From Avena insularis (taxonomy: Eukaryota; Streptophyta; Magnoliopsida; Poales; Poaceae), in assembly GCA_023614405.1 (NCBI GenBank), contig CM042696.1:340619211-340683210 (forward strand): a stretch of 64,000 bases of DNA. The letters run 5' to 3'. The stretch's first letter is position 1. The number at the start of each line of letters is the position of its first letter. The notes beneath the pieces are model-generated. The model ran no database searches, had not been told where the DNA came from, and was given only the letters and a program-made list of their open reading frames with translations. The position numbers and the translations under genes were made by a program. Positions 36,247 to 47,322 of the stretch are shown here, piece by piece.

Positions 36247-37379
36247 GCAATCCTTTGTTCTTGTATTTTTCCTGCACAGATAATTTCGTTTAAAGGAAGG
36301 AATCAGTACATTAAAGTCAAAGATACGAGATTTCCTTTGACCAGAAGAAACGAGGAGCCGCCCCACGAAGGCATACGCCGTAACGACAAACTATACGGCC
36401 AGAGCAAAAATTCTGACCGTATAGTTGGCGCCGCCACCGTTGGGTCAAATAGAACAACGTTCGTAAAGGGACCCCTATATAAACAAGCCTGAAGCAACGG
36501 GAAAAGAACGCTCACCTCGCCCTGAAGAAGCTAAACTCCGCCAAAAAGCCGCCTCAGATCTCCAAACCCTTCTCCATCTCCATAGCCATCTTCCACCACT
36601 TGTAATAGTAGATCTCTTCTCCATTTGGCGACATTGTAAGACTATTGCTATCAATCTTATGATTTTCATTACAATGTTTGTGCTTGTTGATCTCATCTCT
36701 ATGTGTGAGTAATTCTCCATGGGCTAAGGGCTTCGGCCTAGCCATGTAGCAATTGTGCATGTGATTTATCATAGATGTGATTGTGTATTAGTTTGTATGA
36801 CATGATGATTATTGTATCCTCTCTTGCCTCAATCCAAGGACTTGTCAGGTACCCAAGACCCCGAGGGTTGAGCCAGGTATAGGGAGTATGAGTGATGATT
36901 GATCTGCAGGTTGCGAACCCCAGTGACAGAAGGGGTAGTACGGCTGTATGTGAGGGATTTGCTTGGGATAATCGGTGACATCACTATGCATATCATTAGT
37001 TCTCTTTCTTCTATGGATGAGACTAGTAGGTTATTGCTATAAGAGGTTGCGGAGGCAATAGCAATTATGGATGCACTACCCACATATAATTTATCTTGCT
37101 CTAACAAGTACACACATACTTTATTTCTATCTTTTATTTCCATCAGATGTTTTTGCACAGCTACAGGTGAAACCAAACGCCCTAGGCCCTCTCTCTCCAT
37201 CATCAACAACAACAAAAAGACGCAAGCTACTGGTCTGTTGAAAACACAAAAGGAATTCTAAAACTCCCGAAGGCCCATTAAAGTAACTTCATTGTGCATT
37301 CGCTTCCGTGGATTCGATAACCTAGGTCTACTAGGGAAAAAGAGCTATACTACATCTGTAATCCGGATCGAAGGTATCA
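36247..37379 (+). repeat. Element B 5' LTR, remaining 1,133 bp
   Basis: Continues the LTR after insertion of A. It includes the palindromic CTATAC/GTATAG motif (36388-36427) and TATA box TATATAAA (36476-36483), and ends GAAGGTATCA. Core promoter and transcribed part of the LTR are therefore still joined to the body of B. Confidence 0.92.
36388..36483 (+). promoter_or_regulatory. Element B LTR promoter: palindrome and TATA box
   Basis: AACTATACGGCC...GACCGTATAGTTG precedes TATATAAA by about 48 bp. The 3' LTR copy (53425-53478, TATA 53527-53534) has an extra third arm (TATAGTTG); this middle segment is missing in the 5' LTR. Confidence 0.6.
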
Positions 37380-37389
37380 ACACTTTTTC

Positions 37390-37407
37390 TGGACCCGTTG
37401 CCGGGGA
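37390..37407 (+). other. Primer-binding site of element B (tRNA-Asp, altered)
   Basis: TGGACCCGTTGCCGGGGA corresponds to the tRNA-Asp site TGGCGCCGTTGCCGGGGA of element C with two changes. It lies 10 bases after the LTR end. Confidence 0.8.
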
Positions 37408-37611
37408 AGCAATAGCTACCCTGTGAGGTTATTAGGAACCTTGCTAGTTTTAATTCTTGTTTTTAATTTTGTTAGTTTGCTTTTAGTATTTATTTGATAA
37501 ACCAAAAAAAATAGTTAATCTTCAATTTCTTGTTTTTACTGTTATAATTTTTAATCTAAGAAAACCCAAAAACATAGGAAGTATGGTAATCATTATTTGT
37601 GTACTCCTATT

Positions 37612-38481
37612 ACTCAGCCAGCAATCATTGCTGATGACTATGAAATTAAGCCCCATTACTTAATTTTAGTTCAATAGAATCAATTTGGAGGCTCTGCTGT
37701 TGAAGACATGGGTGTGCATTTAAATACTTTCACTGAAATATGTGATATGATGCGTATAAAATACATTAACCATGATGCGGTCAAATTACGTCTATTTCCT
37801 TTGTCTCTAAGAGGAAGAGCTAAAGAATGGTTGCTACCTTTGCCTAAAAATACTATTACATCATGGGTGGGATGTACTTCTTTATTTATGACTAAATTTT
37901 TCCCACCTGCAAAGACTATGCAACTCCGATCTAATATTACTGGTTTTAGACAGGAAGAGCGTGAGCCACTAGCGCTTGCATGGGAGAGGATGAAAGAATG
38001 CCTAAGAAACTGTCCTAGTCATGCGATGGAAGATTGGTTAATCCTCCATTTATTTTATAATGCTCTTAATCTTGTGTCTAAGTCTATGCTTGATACTGCA
38101 GCTGGAGGAACATTTATGGGTAAACATATTACCGAAGCAAAGCAGGTACTAGACAATATGCAAGACAACCATGCCCAATGGCATGTGGAAAGATCAAACA
38201 CGAAGAAGGTGAACTCTGTCTCACCACAAGAGAACAAATATATCAATGCTAAGTTGGATAAGCTCATATTAGCCGTAAAAGGTAAGGAAACTCAAGTAAG
38301 AGCCATCCCCGAAACAAACATAGAAGAAATAGACTCCGTAGCTTGTAATGATTACAATCTTTCTTGGAAGAAGAGTTACAATCCTAACTTTCAGAAACAT
38401 TATGCTAGTCCTACAAATAACTCTAATAATAATATGGGAACTAGTAATGGTAGTCTCCAAGAATGCTTAAGTCTTTCATAG
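37612..38481 (+). pseudogene. Athila-type gag of element B, nonsense and frameshift
   Basis: Gag core with the Retrotrans_gag pattern: KLRLFPLSLRGRAKEWLLPL, SLFMTKFFPPAKTMQLR, FRQEEREPLALAWERMKECL, then LDTAAGGTFM. The longest open piece starts at ATG 37708, but the same frame is recognisable upstream (ADDYEIKPHYLILVQ), separated by TAG at 37675-37677. The true N-terminus is therefore upstream and this copy carries a nonsense mutation. The frame ends at 38481 after a low-complexity Asn/Ser stretch. The homologous continuation is in another frame starting about 38463, so a frameshift separates gag from the protease part. No CCHC knuckle is visible. Confidence 0.8.
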
Positions 38482-39413
38482 ACTCACAAAATGAACAAAA
38501 TAATATTCTAGTCAAAATTACGGAGAACCATGATGCTATGCTTGGTAAATTATCTAACCAAGCTGTTAGTTTGAGAAATAATTTGCAGGCCCTTCGAGAG
38601 AGAACAAGGATCATTGAGGCACAACTAGGTAAGATAACCGAGAGTCAAACTCTCATTCTAGCTAAATTTTTAGGTAAAGCTGAGCCCAATCTTGTTGAAG
38701 AACTCAAAATGATGAGGATCCAAAGGGAGGAGCCTGAAGAACTTGCTTATAGTAATGCCCCTTCACCAAGCTACACCATAGAAGATCTCGTAAAAAGGAT
38801 CAACATCAAAATTCTGGTAAGTAAAGGTAACGATGAAGCCATGTATCAACACTTTGTTGATCAAGTAGCAATTAAGGTACGCGAGCTTGAAGAGGAATAC
38901 AAGAAAATCACTAAAAAGTTACCTGTTAAACTAGATGACAAATTTGAGCCTACTATTAAGATAAGAATTGGAACCAACGAGATAGCTGCACTTTTTGATC
39001 TAGGTGCAAGCGTCTCAACAATTCCAAAGAGTCCTTTTAACAAGTTAAATCTTGGATCCTTTGAAATTACTGAATTAAAATTACATCTAGCAGATTCTAC
39101 CTGCAAACAAGCTGTAGGGATTAAGGAGAACACTTTAGTTTATATCAAAGGTTGTCCTGCTCTCATTGATTTCGTTATTGTTGACATGCCTGAAGATACT
39201 GTTGCTCCTATAATACTAGGTCGTCCTTTCTTGAGAACTACAAAGGCTTTAATTAACCTTCATGAAGGTAACATGAAGTTGCAATTGCCTTCGCGGGATC
39301 CTTTTGTTATTCATTTCCCCAGGAAGAAGAAAGTCAAACATGACGAGAAGGAGGCCATCACTTTGAAGGCCAATTACTTTGGAGAGGGTGTTCCACTCAT
39401 CTGGCCCAAGTGA
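38463..39413 (+). CDS. Gag C-terminus and aspartic protease of element B
   Basis: A 316-codon frame. The N-terminal third is charged and coiled-coil-like (LRNNLQALRERTRIIEAQLG). Residues 165-290 form a retropepsin-like domain with the active-site segment ALFDLGASVSTIP (DLGAS where DTG/DSG is usual) and the C-terminal IILGRPFLRTTKALINL typical of Athila protease. The end is IWPK, followed by a stop and a conserved non-coding block (GGGAGGCAACCCAT near 39458). In autonomous Athila elements RT would follow; here none is found, so the protease would act on proteins made in trans or on B's own gag. It is probably expressed as part of a gag-protease polyprotein; the frame change near 38470 would disrupt that in this copy. 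Confidence 0.8.
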   Translation: MLKSFIDSQNEQNNILVKITENHDAMLGKLSNQAVSLRNNLQALRERTRIIEAQLGKITESQTLILAKFLGKAEPNLVEELKMMRIQREEPEELAYSNAPSPSYTIEDLVKRINIKILVSKGNDEAMYQHFVDQVAIKVRELEEEYKKITKKLPVKLDDKFEPTIKIRIGTNEIAALFDLGASVSTIPKSPFNKLNLGSFEITELKLHLADSTCKQAVGIKENTLVYIKGCPALIDFVIVDMPEDTVAPIILGRPFLRTTKALINLHEGNMKLQLPSRDPFVIHFPRKKKVKHDEKEAITLKANYFGEGVPLIWPK

Positions 39414-39708
39414 GTATCATCAAGTTCAAGCTATTGACTATAAAAGAGTGCTCCATGGGAGGCAACCCATGTTAAATTAAGGTTTGAGTTAAGTTTTTAG
39501 TTTTAGTTTAAGTTTTTGTTTAATAAAGAGTGCTAGAAAACTCTATTTGAGGAGAAGAAATTCGGTAGTACTTGAAATTCTGCACTATTCATGCTATTTT
39601 TGGTCGACAATATTTTCTGTCAATTTTCTATCAAAAACAAGGTATATCGCTAAGTTATAGGAAAAGAAATAGTTTACGAAGAAACAGGAATTTTTTGATG
39701 CACATAGA
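39414..39708 (+). other. Spacer after protease in element B
   Basis: AT-rich, no ORF of note. It contains the block shared with element C after gag (GAGTATCATCAA...GGGAGGCAACCC). Confidence 0.6.
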
Positions 39709-40085
39709 TAGTTTAACGACCAACTATAGGGCGGGAATAAAAAATTCTGGCCGTATAGCTCCGGTCGTATAGTTATCTTTACCATAGAATTTTTTTCTAC
39801 AATATGTACTGAGATTTTAATGACCAACTATATAGCAAGAATAAAAATTCCGTCCATATAGTTCCGGTCATATAGATAATGATACCTCCATACAATTTCT
39901 TTTCATATATACTAGGAGTTTAACAACCAACTATACAGCGGGAATAAAAAAATAATTCCGGCCGTATAGTTCCGGTCGTATAGATATCTATGCCTTTGCA
40001 AATTTTCTTTCGCAGGGATAGTCAGTTTAACGACCAACTATACGGCCGGAACATTTTGTTCCGCCCGTATAGTTGCGTCCGACCA
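39709..40085 (+). repeat. Four-unit tandem array of the element B promoter palindrome
   Basis: Units start at 39721, 39825, 39928 and 40035 (spacing 103-107). Each contains CAACTATA...TTC(C/T)G.CC.TATAG; the first three also have a CCGGTC(G/A)TATAG arm. The last unit is almost a perfect palindrome, CAACTATACGGCCGGAA and TTCCGCCCGTATAGTTG with a 7-base loop. The same motif lies just upstream of the TATA box in all three B-family LTRs (5118, 36388, 53425). The array ends 365 bp before the second ORF. Confidence 0.85.
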
Positions 40086-40449
40086 CAAAATCACATGGGA
40101 AGGTACTCCCAAGTCCAAAACTTCAATCCTTTTTCATTCTTCGATCTCAAAACTCTCTCAAAACCTCAAGGGATCTTCATCTCTACTCAATTTCGGTCGA
40201 TTTCCTTGCACACAAGTGATCTACAGTATGTTTCTCCTCTGATCCTCCAATTACTTTTCGCAAATTCATCTTTGATCTATTGTCATTATCAATCTAGGGT
40301 GAGACCTACTATGAACCAATTGCAATGATTTTCTTGCCTAAGATTATTATCTTGAGGAGATTCTTTAGTGTGTTTAGATGAGGAATATATTATACTTACT
40401 ATTGTTGGATCAAAAAGTTTTATTTTTGCCTTTCTTCAATGTTTAAAAG

Positions 40450-40773
40450 ATGAACACAAGGAGCCAAACTCATGCTCGTGCCACCGCTAGCGCTTCTCGG
40501 GCAATCACCCAGGAACGCATGGGGATACGGTTCAGGGATGCGGCCCATCGCGAACGCTTCAACAAGATCAAGAACTGTGAAGTGAAGGCCACCAAGTGGG
40601 CTTGTTCCATTATATTGAACCAGCTCGGTATATCTGATGACTTTAATTTACTTTGCAATAAAGCTGGCCTGCAAAACTTTGTGTACAATGATGCACCTAC
40701 TTATCGCTGCTTAACCGTTGAATTTCTAAGTTCATTGCAAAACACTGTTAAACTGTGGCAAGGAGAGGATACT
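40450..40773 (+). pseudogene. Second ORF of element B, piece 1
   Basis: Starts at ATG 40450 (MNTRSQTHARATASASRAIT). It is Arg/Ala-rich at first, then FRDAAHRERFNKIKN and an ISDDFNLL segment, and is open to the insertion point at ATACT (40769-40773). The protein resembles the plant-specific ORF found in Athila-type elements ('putative plant transposon protein' domain). It continues after the 6.1-kb solo LTR at 46893. No membrane segment is visible, so I do not call it env. Function unknown. Confidence 0.65.
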
Positions 40774-41082
40774 TGTGGGGTCCCCGGATTAATCCTCCGA
40801 GAATCCATGTTATGCATACACCACGATCCCATGATCAGTTAGTCGTGGCACATAACCGACAAGTATCAAAGTAAACATCCATTACTTAAGCGGATACATG
40901 TCATACCTTATTTGCCATTATGGCTACCCCAATTAACATCAGCGGAACTTCATCAAGCGTAGAGCCCGAGCCATGCCTTAACCTATAGGAAACTGACTCG
41001 GAGAACGTCCTAGCTCGCATAATCGTCATCATCATCTTCTTCTTTATATCTGGCCAAGTTAATAGCCAGGGACAATGCGAGT

Positions 41083-41101
41083 GAGTACTTTGAATGTACT
41101 C
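41083..41101 (-). promoter_or_regulatory. Conserved LTR hairpin (D-type solo LTR)
   Basis: GAGTAC-TTTGAAT-GTACTC on the plus strand, perfect arms, 309 bp from the LTR end, next to TAGCCAGGGACAATG, the complement of the block shared with A. Confidence 0.6.
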
Positions 41102-41299
41102 GCAAACCACCTTAAGATAAACAACAAGAGGATATGCAAAAAAGCCGTGGTAGTAGGAGGGCTCCAAAAGAGGTACGTTTGTTAAATAGTTTCTCTTGTA
41201 GATAAAGCATCTACATATCTTTGTTGAAATCTTTTTTGGAATCCTTTTTGAAAAGTTTTGGAAATCACTAGGATCGTGTCACCCATTTGTTTCTTCCTT

Positions 41300-41396
41300 C
41301 CTGCCATCCCATGACTAAAATCCTTCCCTTCCTTTCCGACCATACCATGGTCAAAACATGTATCGTTTCCGACCATCCCATGGTCAAACATTTCCA
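41300..41396 (+). repeat. Short minisatellite in the D-type LTR
   Basis: Three units of about 33-35 bp centred on GACCATCCCATGGTCAAAAC. The D right LTR has the same three at 58768-58866. CCATGGTCA is partly palindromic. Confidence 0.65.
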
Positions 41397-44300
41397 AAGC
41401 CATTACTTTTCCCAAATCCTTTTTGAAAACAAAACCAACGCCGCTCTACATCAACCTTCCCAACCGTCCATGACCATGGACATGGCTATTCAAATAGATT
41501 TACACTCTGTAGAGGTTGTACACTTTACCCACACCATCCGGCTACCCTACCCTGATCTACACCGATCATGGGTCGAGTAACCGATCAAGACTCTCTAGAT
41601 GCCCACTCTAATATAAGTGCCTACCCTATGAGTGTTGTTCCCCTCAACACCGGGACGCCCTATATAGTTCCCAAGCCAGCCATAGCACTTTTTCCACTGC
41701 ACAAAGTGTGCGCTTTCAATGAGGGGCTCATAGTAACGCGTGGAGGCCCGTGACCCTTAGTTCCTTCTCCAGGTCAGTGTCTCACATGGACCTTTACAGG
41801 AGAAAGCCCACCCTCCAGGGTTTTTTATTCCCCTATAGTAGTTGTAGGCAGCTTATACCAGAGTAAACAAACATCAAGCCCAGCCCTGTCCCATTCCAGA
41901 GTAATGTGGTTGCATGGGTTAATTGTTCTAGCAAAACTGGAAAGAACCAGGTGCGTTTTCATAAACCTTTTTCCTCCATCTTATTTTATCATTTTGTAAA
42001 AAAACTTTTTTCCTTTCTCAAACTTATCTTGGTAGGTCAAACCTCATCAAGGTTTCATCATAAAACATTTGGTAAATTTTTCCATGGTCCTCCCATCCTA
42101 TAGTTTTGCTTCGGCTAAATCGAGGTCTCCAAAGGGGTATGGTGTTATACACTATCTACCATACTAGGGGTAGTTAGGTGTCATCAAGGGGGTTATACTT
42201 AGCAGTACAAGGGTGTAATGGTATTGGAGGAGCCAAGCCACTACCAGATATACATCATCATATAGTAAAACAATGCAGCTTTCATAAAACAGTAGGATAA
42301 GGCTTATGAGAAAGAAGGTGGCTTGCCTGTGATCAACAATCTGGCAATATATGTCCCTGGACTTCTTCTGAGAATACCATAATAACCCCAAATAACAAGC
42401 ACTTCTTCTCGTCTCTGATATAATCGCAGTTATCGTCGTCAAGGAAATACATGTGAACAAGAAATTGCCACAATCAACACAAGGCATACAAGCATCAATA
42501 TATTCAGAAAACAAAGAGCAATACAAGTTTACGATTCAGTAGGTTTGAGAGGTTGAGATCATAACATTTGGAAATGCTTTAATTGCCTTTGTGGATTTGC
42601 CTTTGTGATTTATTTATCAAATACCACCTAATGAAGGGGCTTTTTGAACTATGTCTTGGGTCCATATGATATCAATGTACAAAAAGTATATCAACAGATA
42701 GGTATTGGAATAACAAGGCTAACAAAAGTGGTTTCAAGATTTTATTAATTTTCCTTAATTAGTTATGATTATTTTAGTGGAAATGACCCTAGTTTAGGAG
42801 AATAAATCTCCAAAAAAGATATGTAGGTCCAAAAATTATTTCCTTGTATGGTTCAATAGGTTTTGATGGACTGATTCACTATGAGTTGGAATCACCTCAA
42901 AATATTTACCATAATGCCCTTGGGAAAATCCCAAAGTCTGTTCTAGAAGGTATTTGTCTTTTTCACCAGATTTAATATACAAAGTATTTTGATATGAATC
43001 CAAAGACACATGATAGATATTTTGAACACCTTGCTGTAGAAATTAGATTCACCCTTTTTGGAGTTATAAAACTCTTGTGGGGATTTTTCTACTAGAATAA
43101 CCCTAGGAAAAGAGGATTAATTCACCATAAATCTAAAATGGCTCAATAAATTCTTATATCCTAGTTTTGTATGTATATGATGATTTATATCTTTTGGAAG
43201 GTGGAATTAGGTAAAAACCAATCTTGGTTTGGCCTATAGAAATTTCTAAATACATAAATGATTTGTTATTGTTATTTTTACCACAATCACTCTACTATAC
43301 CACTTGGCATGGGCCTAATACCATGGGATAGGTACATGAAATACCTACCAGAGGCAATTCGATTTATTCCATTTGGGTTTACTAAACTCCTAGAAGTAAT
43401 TTATTAGTGAAAAGTACATATTTTATTACTTTAATTTCTAGAAAATCATAAATATTAGTTTGTCCAGGGGGCTTGTTTTGAGAGTTTGATAAAATACTGA
43501 AGAACATGATAAAATTTAGATATGGGTGTTTTCAGGAATTTTCCAATTTGTTTTGCATTTAAACCTAGTAGCTATTTTTCTGTGATCTGGAAAAATATTT
43601 AAAGGAAAAATGTCATGGGCCAGGAAACTCAGCCGCAGCGGCCACTCAGAGTTGGGCCGGTCCAAAACGGCGCCCCTGCACACGGGACACCATGGGTTTG
43701 AATCCAACAGCTCGGGCCCGCCCGTCAGTGAGGCGGAGCACCGAAGCGGTATGGGGAGCTGGGGGCCATCCGGTCGAGGCAGGATCGATGGCACTCGCTC
43801 ATCTTCCTCACCGCGACAGGAAGACAGAGAGGGAACCCTAGGGGCAACAGGGGTTGCTCGGGGGTTCTCCTAGGAGCCTTTCCGGCAGCGAAGAGTAGTT
43901 AGAGGAGAGGAGCGGCTCCGCAGAGAGTTTAGAGAGGTGCGACAAGGTCCAGTTTGGTGACGGAGGCCTGCTCGCACACATGCGCCGAAGGACACGCTCG
44001 GAGGCTTCTCACCGGCATCCTCTAGGACGACCTGGGCAGGGTAAAAGGGCACAGTTAGATGCAGGGAGAGTAGGGGAGCTCGAAAGAGTGACATGCAGGT
44101 GGAGGGAAGTAGAGGAGAGAGCACCTAGCTCGACTCGTGGGAGATGGCCAAAGGGTGGAGTTCCTCTTCTCCAGTGACATGCAGAGGCAGAGGCTTGGGG
44201 AGAGAGCCTTGGGGAGCTATTTTGGAGGGGGAGGAGTGGAATGGTAGCAATGGGGAGGCTGGGGTGGTCTGGGGCCTTATCCCCGAGGGGGTAATGTCCA

Positions 44301-46892
44301 TGGTGCCTTAAGTCCCACTTTAGACAGTGCAGGAGGGCGGCAGGAGGGGAGTGGTTGAGAGGGGCAGCAGAGAGGAGGTTGTGGGGCCACAGAGGGGCAG
44401 AGGCGGAATGTGGAGTCGTATACTGCAAGGTTTCTCCCTCTCTCTTTAAATTTACCAAGGGGTAATAATGGAGGAGAGGGGAGGGCTAGGGAAGCTAGGG
44501 ATGTATCCATTGGCTAGAGGGGGTGGTGTGTGGGTCCAAGCACGACCATAGAGGTGGAGGAGGCTTGTTGCTTCTAGGTGTGAAGTAATGATCACGATTT
44601 GGTGGGATATGCTTGGTCTTTCTCTCTTTTTCTTCATACTCCAAGCACTACTATCAAGGAGAGGATGGTGCTATAGTGTATGTCGACCAGGGGTGGGTGT
44701 GGTGGATGTGGAGAAGTATGGTTCAAGCTTTGAATGGGATTTGGAGGTGGTTTTGATAAGTGTTTTGCTCATAGTCATAAATTGGCCAAATTGATGATCA
44801 TGAAGAACTTCTTAGATTTGGATCTTGTCTAGATGACTCAATGCTTCCGGTAGCTAGGTATGGTCAAGATGTCTCTCTAGGAATTATTTGAGATTTTTCC
44901 AAGGATTTAATGTCCTTTTAATCTCATTTAATCAAATAGTGCATAAATGGTTTATAGAAGCTCATCTAATATTTTCACATTGGTCAGGGTTGGTTTTTGA
45001 CTTGATATGGTCCTAGATATGGATCCATACTAGGAGGAATTTGCCCATGATTTATTGGGGATGAAAAGTATTTAAAACAATTATTATTCCATTTCTTCCA
45101 TTTAAGAAAAAGGGCAAAAATAAATAATAAAGCTCTTCAAAAATATTTATTTTTTGGAGTTGGAAGATAGGGTAGGATATAAAGGCATCAAAAGTGACCT
45201 AAGTTAGAGAAGTGATTTGGAAATAACCAAACTTTCCTTTATTGAGGGAGTTTTGGAGTTTTTGCCCATTAAAAGAATTTAATAGGTTTTGAGTCGTAAT
45301 AATTATGGATAATAATTGATAAATATTTATACACAAGGTAGATGATGTACACAAGGTGTATCTATTCATTACAACCTTTGGTGTTGAGAATCCATCTTGA
45401 TTTTGGGAAGAAACAAGGAGGAAAGGATCTGGTGATGTTTTAATACCAAAAAAACCTTATTGGATCTTGGGGATCAAAGCTCCCCTTGGGGTATGGAATA
45501 TATGTATGGATAGAACAAGTGATGTAGATCACCCTGGTACAAGAAGTTGAGCTTGGTCATGCTTGATTTCTACAAGAATTGATTTCAAACTTTGAATAAA
45601 ATAAGGGTGCCATAGCATATTGTCAGATAGCCTTCAAAACCTTGTGGGTGTTTGAAGCACAAAGATCCATTTAGAACAAGTGAAGTAGATATTGCTAGAC
45701 CTTTATGAGTAGAACAGAATCATGCAAATATTTGGTCCAAAGAAGGTAGGATGAAGGTGTGAGCTTCTGACCAAGTAGGCTAGTTGATAAGATTTGGAGA
45801 AAAGTTATTTTCTTGCCTGCAAAACCATCAAGAACAAGTGGGTTAAAAGGTGGTCTAACCAAGCGCAAGAGTGGGCCTTGGTAGTCCTTAGGATGGTTTA
45901 TAATATAGTTCAAGTGCATTACCAATAATGCATAAGTAGTAGAAATGGGGGAGACTCAGCGATGTGATATTGATAACAGATTTCCAGACTTAGCCATTTT
46001 GGCAGCTTTATAGTTTTTGACTATATTCCAAGAGAGGATGGTTTTGAGATGAATGCAAGGTTCCAAATCATCACCAAATGGATGAGGTTTAAGTGTAGAT
46101 GGAGTAGGAAAGGATCCATGCTTGATATTGGTCATCACTGACTTGGAAGCTTCTAGAAGAGGATCATTTCAGGAGTGATTTGGTTAATGGGTTTAGATGA
46201 TCACCAGGTGGCTCGAGATCAGATCTAGCCTTGGAAACTTATTAAGGGTTTGTAAAGTTATCTTAGCTTGATCCTAGAGGATGAGCTCGTAGGGTAGCTC
46301 ATACTACTTCCTAACCAAACAAGTCAACATCAGATCAAGGCAATTCATCAGACGCCAGATCAAGGCAACTCATCATAGAAACAAAAAAATTCTACTACTA
46401 TGGATACCTTCAAGCCTACCTTGAGGTAAGGATGGGTATTTTGAAAAGGTTGTATTTTGAAGTAGATGAGAGTCCCTTGATATTTCTACCAAGAGTAGAA
46501 TTCAAAGTTTTATAAAATCTTCTAGAAAGCCTAGGGGTAAGAGTAGTTGAAAGTTCTGTCTGGAATACATAGAGAAATTATATCATATAGATCTCCATAG
46601 ATTTCTAAATAGAATCTCAGAAGATGATTGATGTTGCAAGGACCTCATGTCTCAGGTTTTGAAATGCCAGAACATTTGAGAATATGTAAAATTGAGCCAG
46701 GACTATTTTGTTAAATAGCTTTTGTCAACTTGTGTTGAGGTAAGGAGTATATCATATGCTATACATCATATGCATAAGCACAGACAAACAACAAGCAAGC
46801 ATTGCATCATTCAATAAGAAGTTTTTGTTCCCCCTGATTTTTGCAATCTAGACAACAAATCAGGGACGCTAAAATTGGGATGTTACAATACT

Positions 46893-47322
46893 ATTTCTTT
46901 CTGTCTAATGAACAACTACTACATTAGATGAATGGTATGCATGATTTAATTTTCCAAACAATGATGTTCATGCTTTACGTGCATCCTTTCCTTTCTTAGT
47001 TCCTTCCCCCGATCAATACTATAATGGAATGAGCTTCACTAGCAGAGTGAACAAGGGGAAGAATATTCAACATCCTGCAATTCGCTATTTGTTCTATGTT
47101 ATTGCTAACACCTTGCAGGCACGTAATGAGTTCACAAGACTCAACAAGGAGGACATCTTAGTCCTTGCAAAGGCTTCTTACATCAACTGCAACCTGTCAC
47201 TCAACTTGGGCGCCATCTTTGTGTGCTACATAGATAACCAAGCCTCCCAAAGCCAAGGGCCAATCACAGGAGGAGGCGTCATCACCGTGCTTGCAACTTC
47301 CCTAGACATAGATCTAGGTGAG
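46893..47322 (+). pseudogene. Second ORF of element B, piece 2
   Basis: Continues piece 1 after the ATACT duplication. A frame change near 46919 and a TGA near 46947 interrupt it. Then follow FPNNDVHALRASFPFLVP and, from 47029, a well-preserved stretch with NIQHPAIRYLFYVIANTL, LNKEDILVLAKASY and LNLGAIFVCYI. The order 'HPAIRY...IA...L...LNLGA' is the signature of the plant transposon-protein domain of Athila-type elements. The piece ends at GTGAG (47318-47322), the TSD of the next insertion. Confidence 0.65.

Larger units (their letters stand above)
40774..46887 (-). mobile_element. Solo LTR of the D type, 6,114 bp
   Basis: On the minus strand it starts TGTAACATCCCAATTTTAGC and ends ...GGGGACCCCACA. 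It is flanked by a perfect TSD ATACT (40769-40773 and 46888-46892) and homologous along its length to the right LTR of D (58218 onward) but well diverged, so it belongs to another subfamily. No internal domain, so it is a solo LTR and an unusually long one. It carries the hairpin at 41083-41101 and the GACCATCCCATGGTCA minisatellite at 41300-41396. ORFs such as 43610-43873 and 44009-44458 fall in GC-rich LTR sequence and have no support. Confidence 0.9.
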
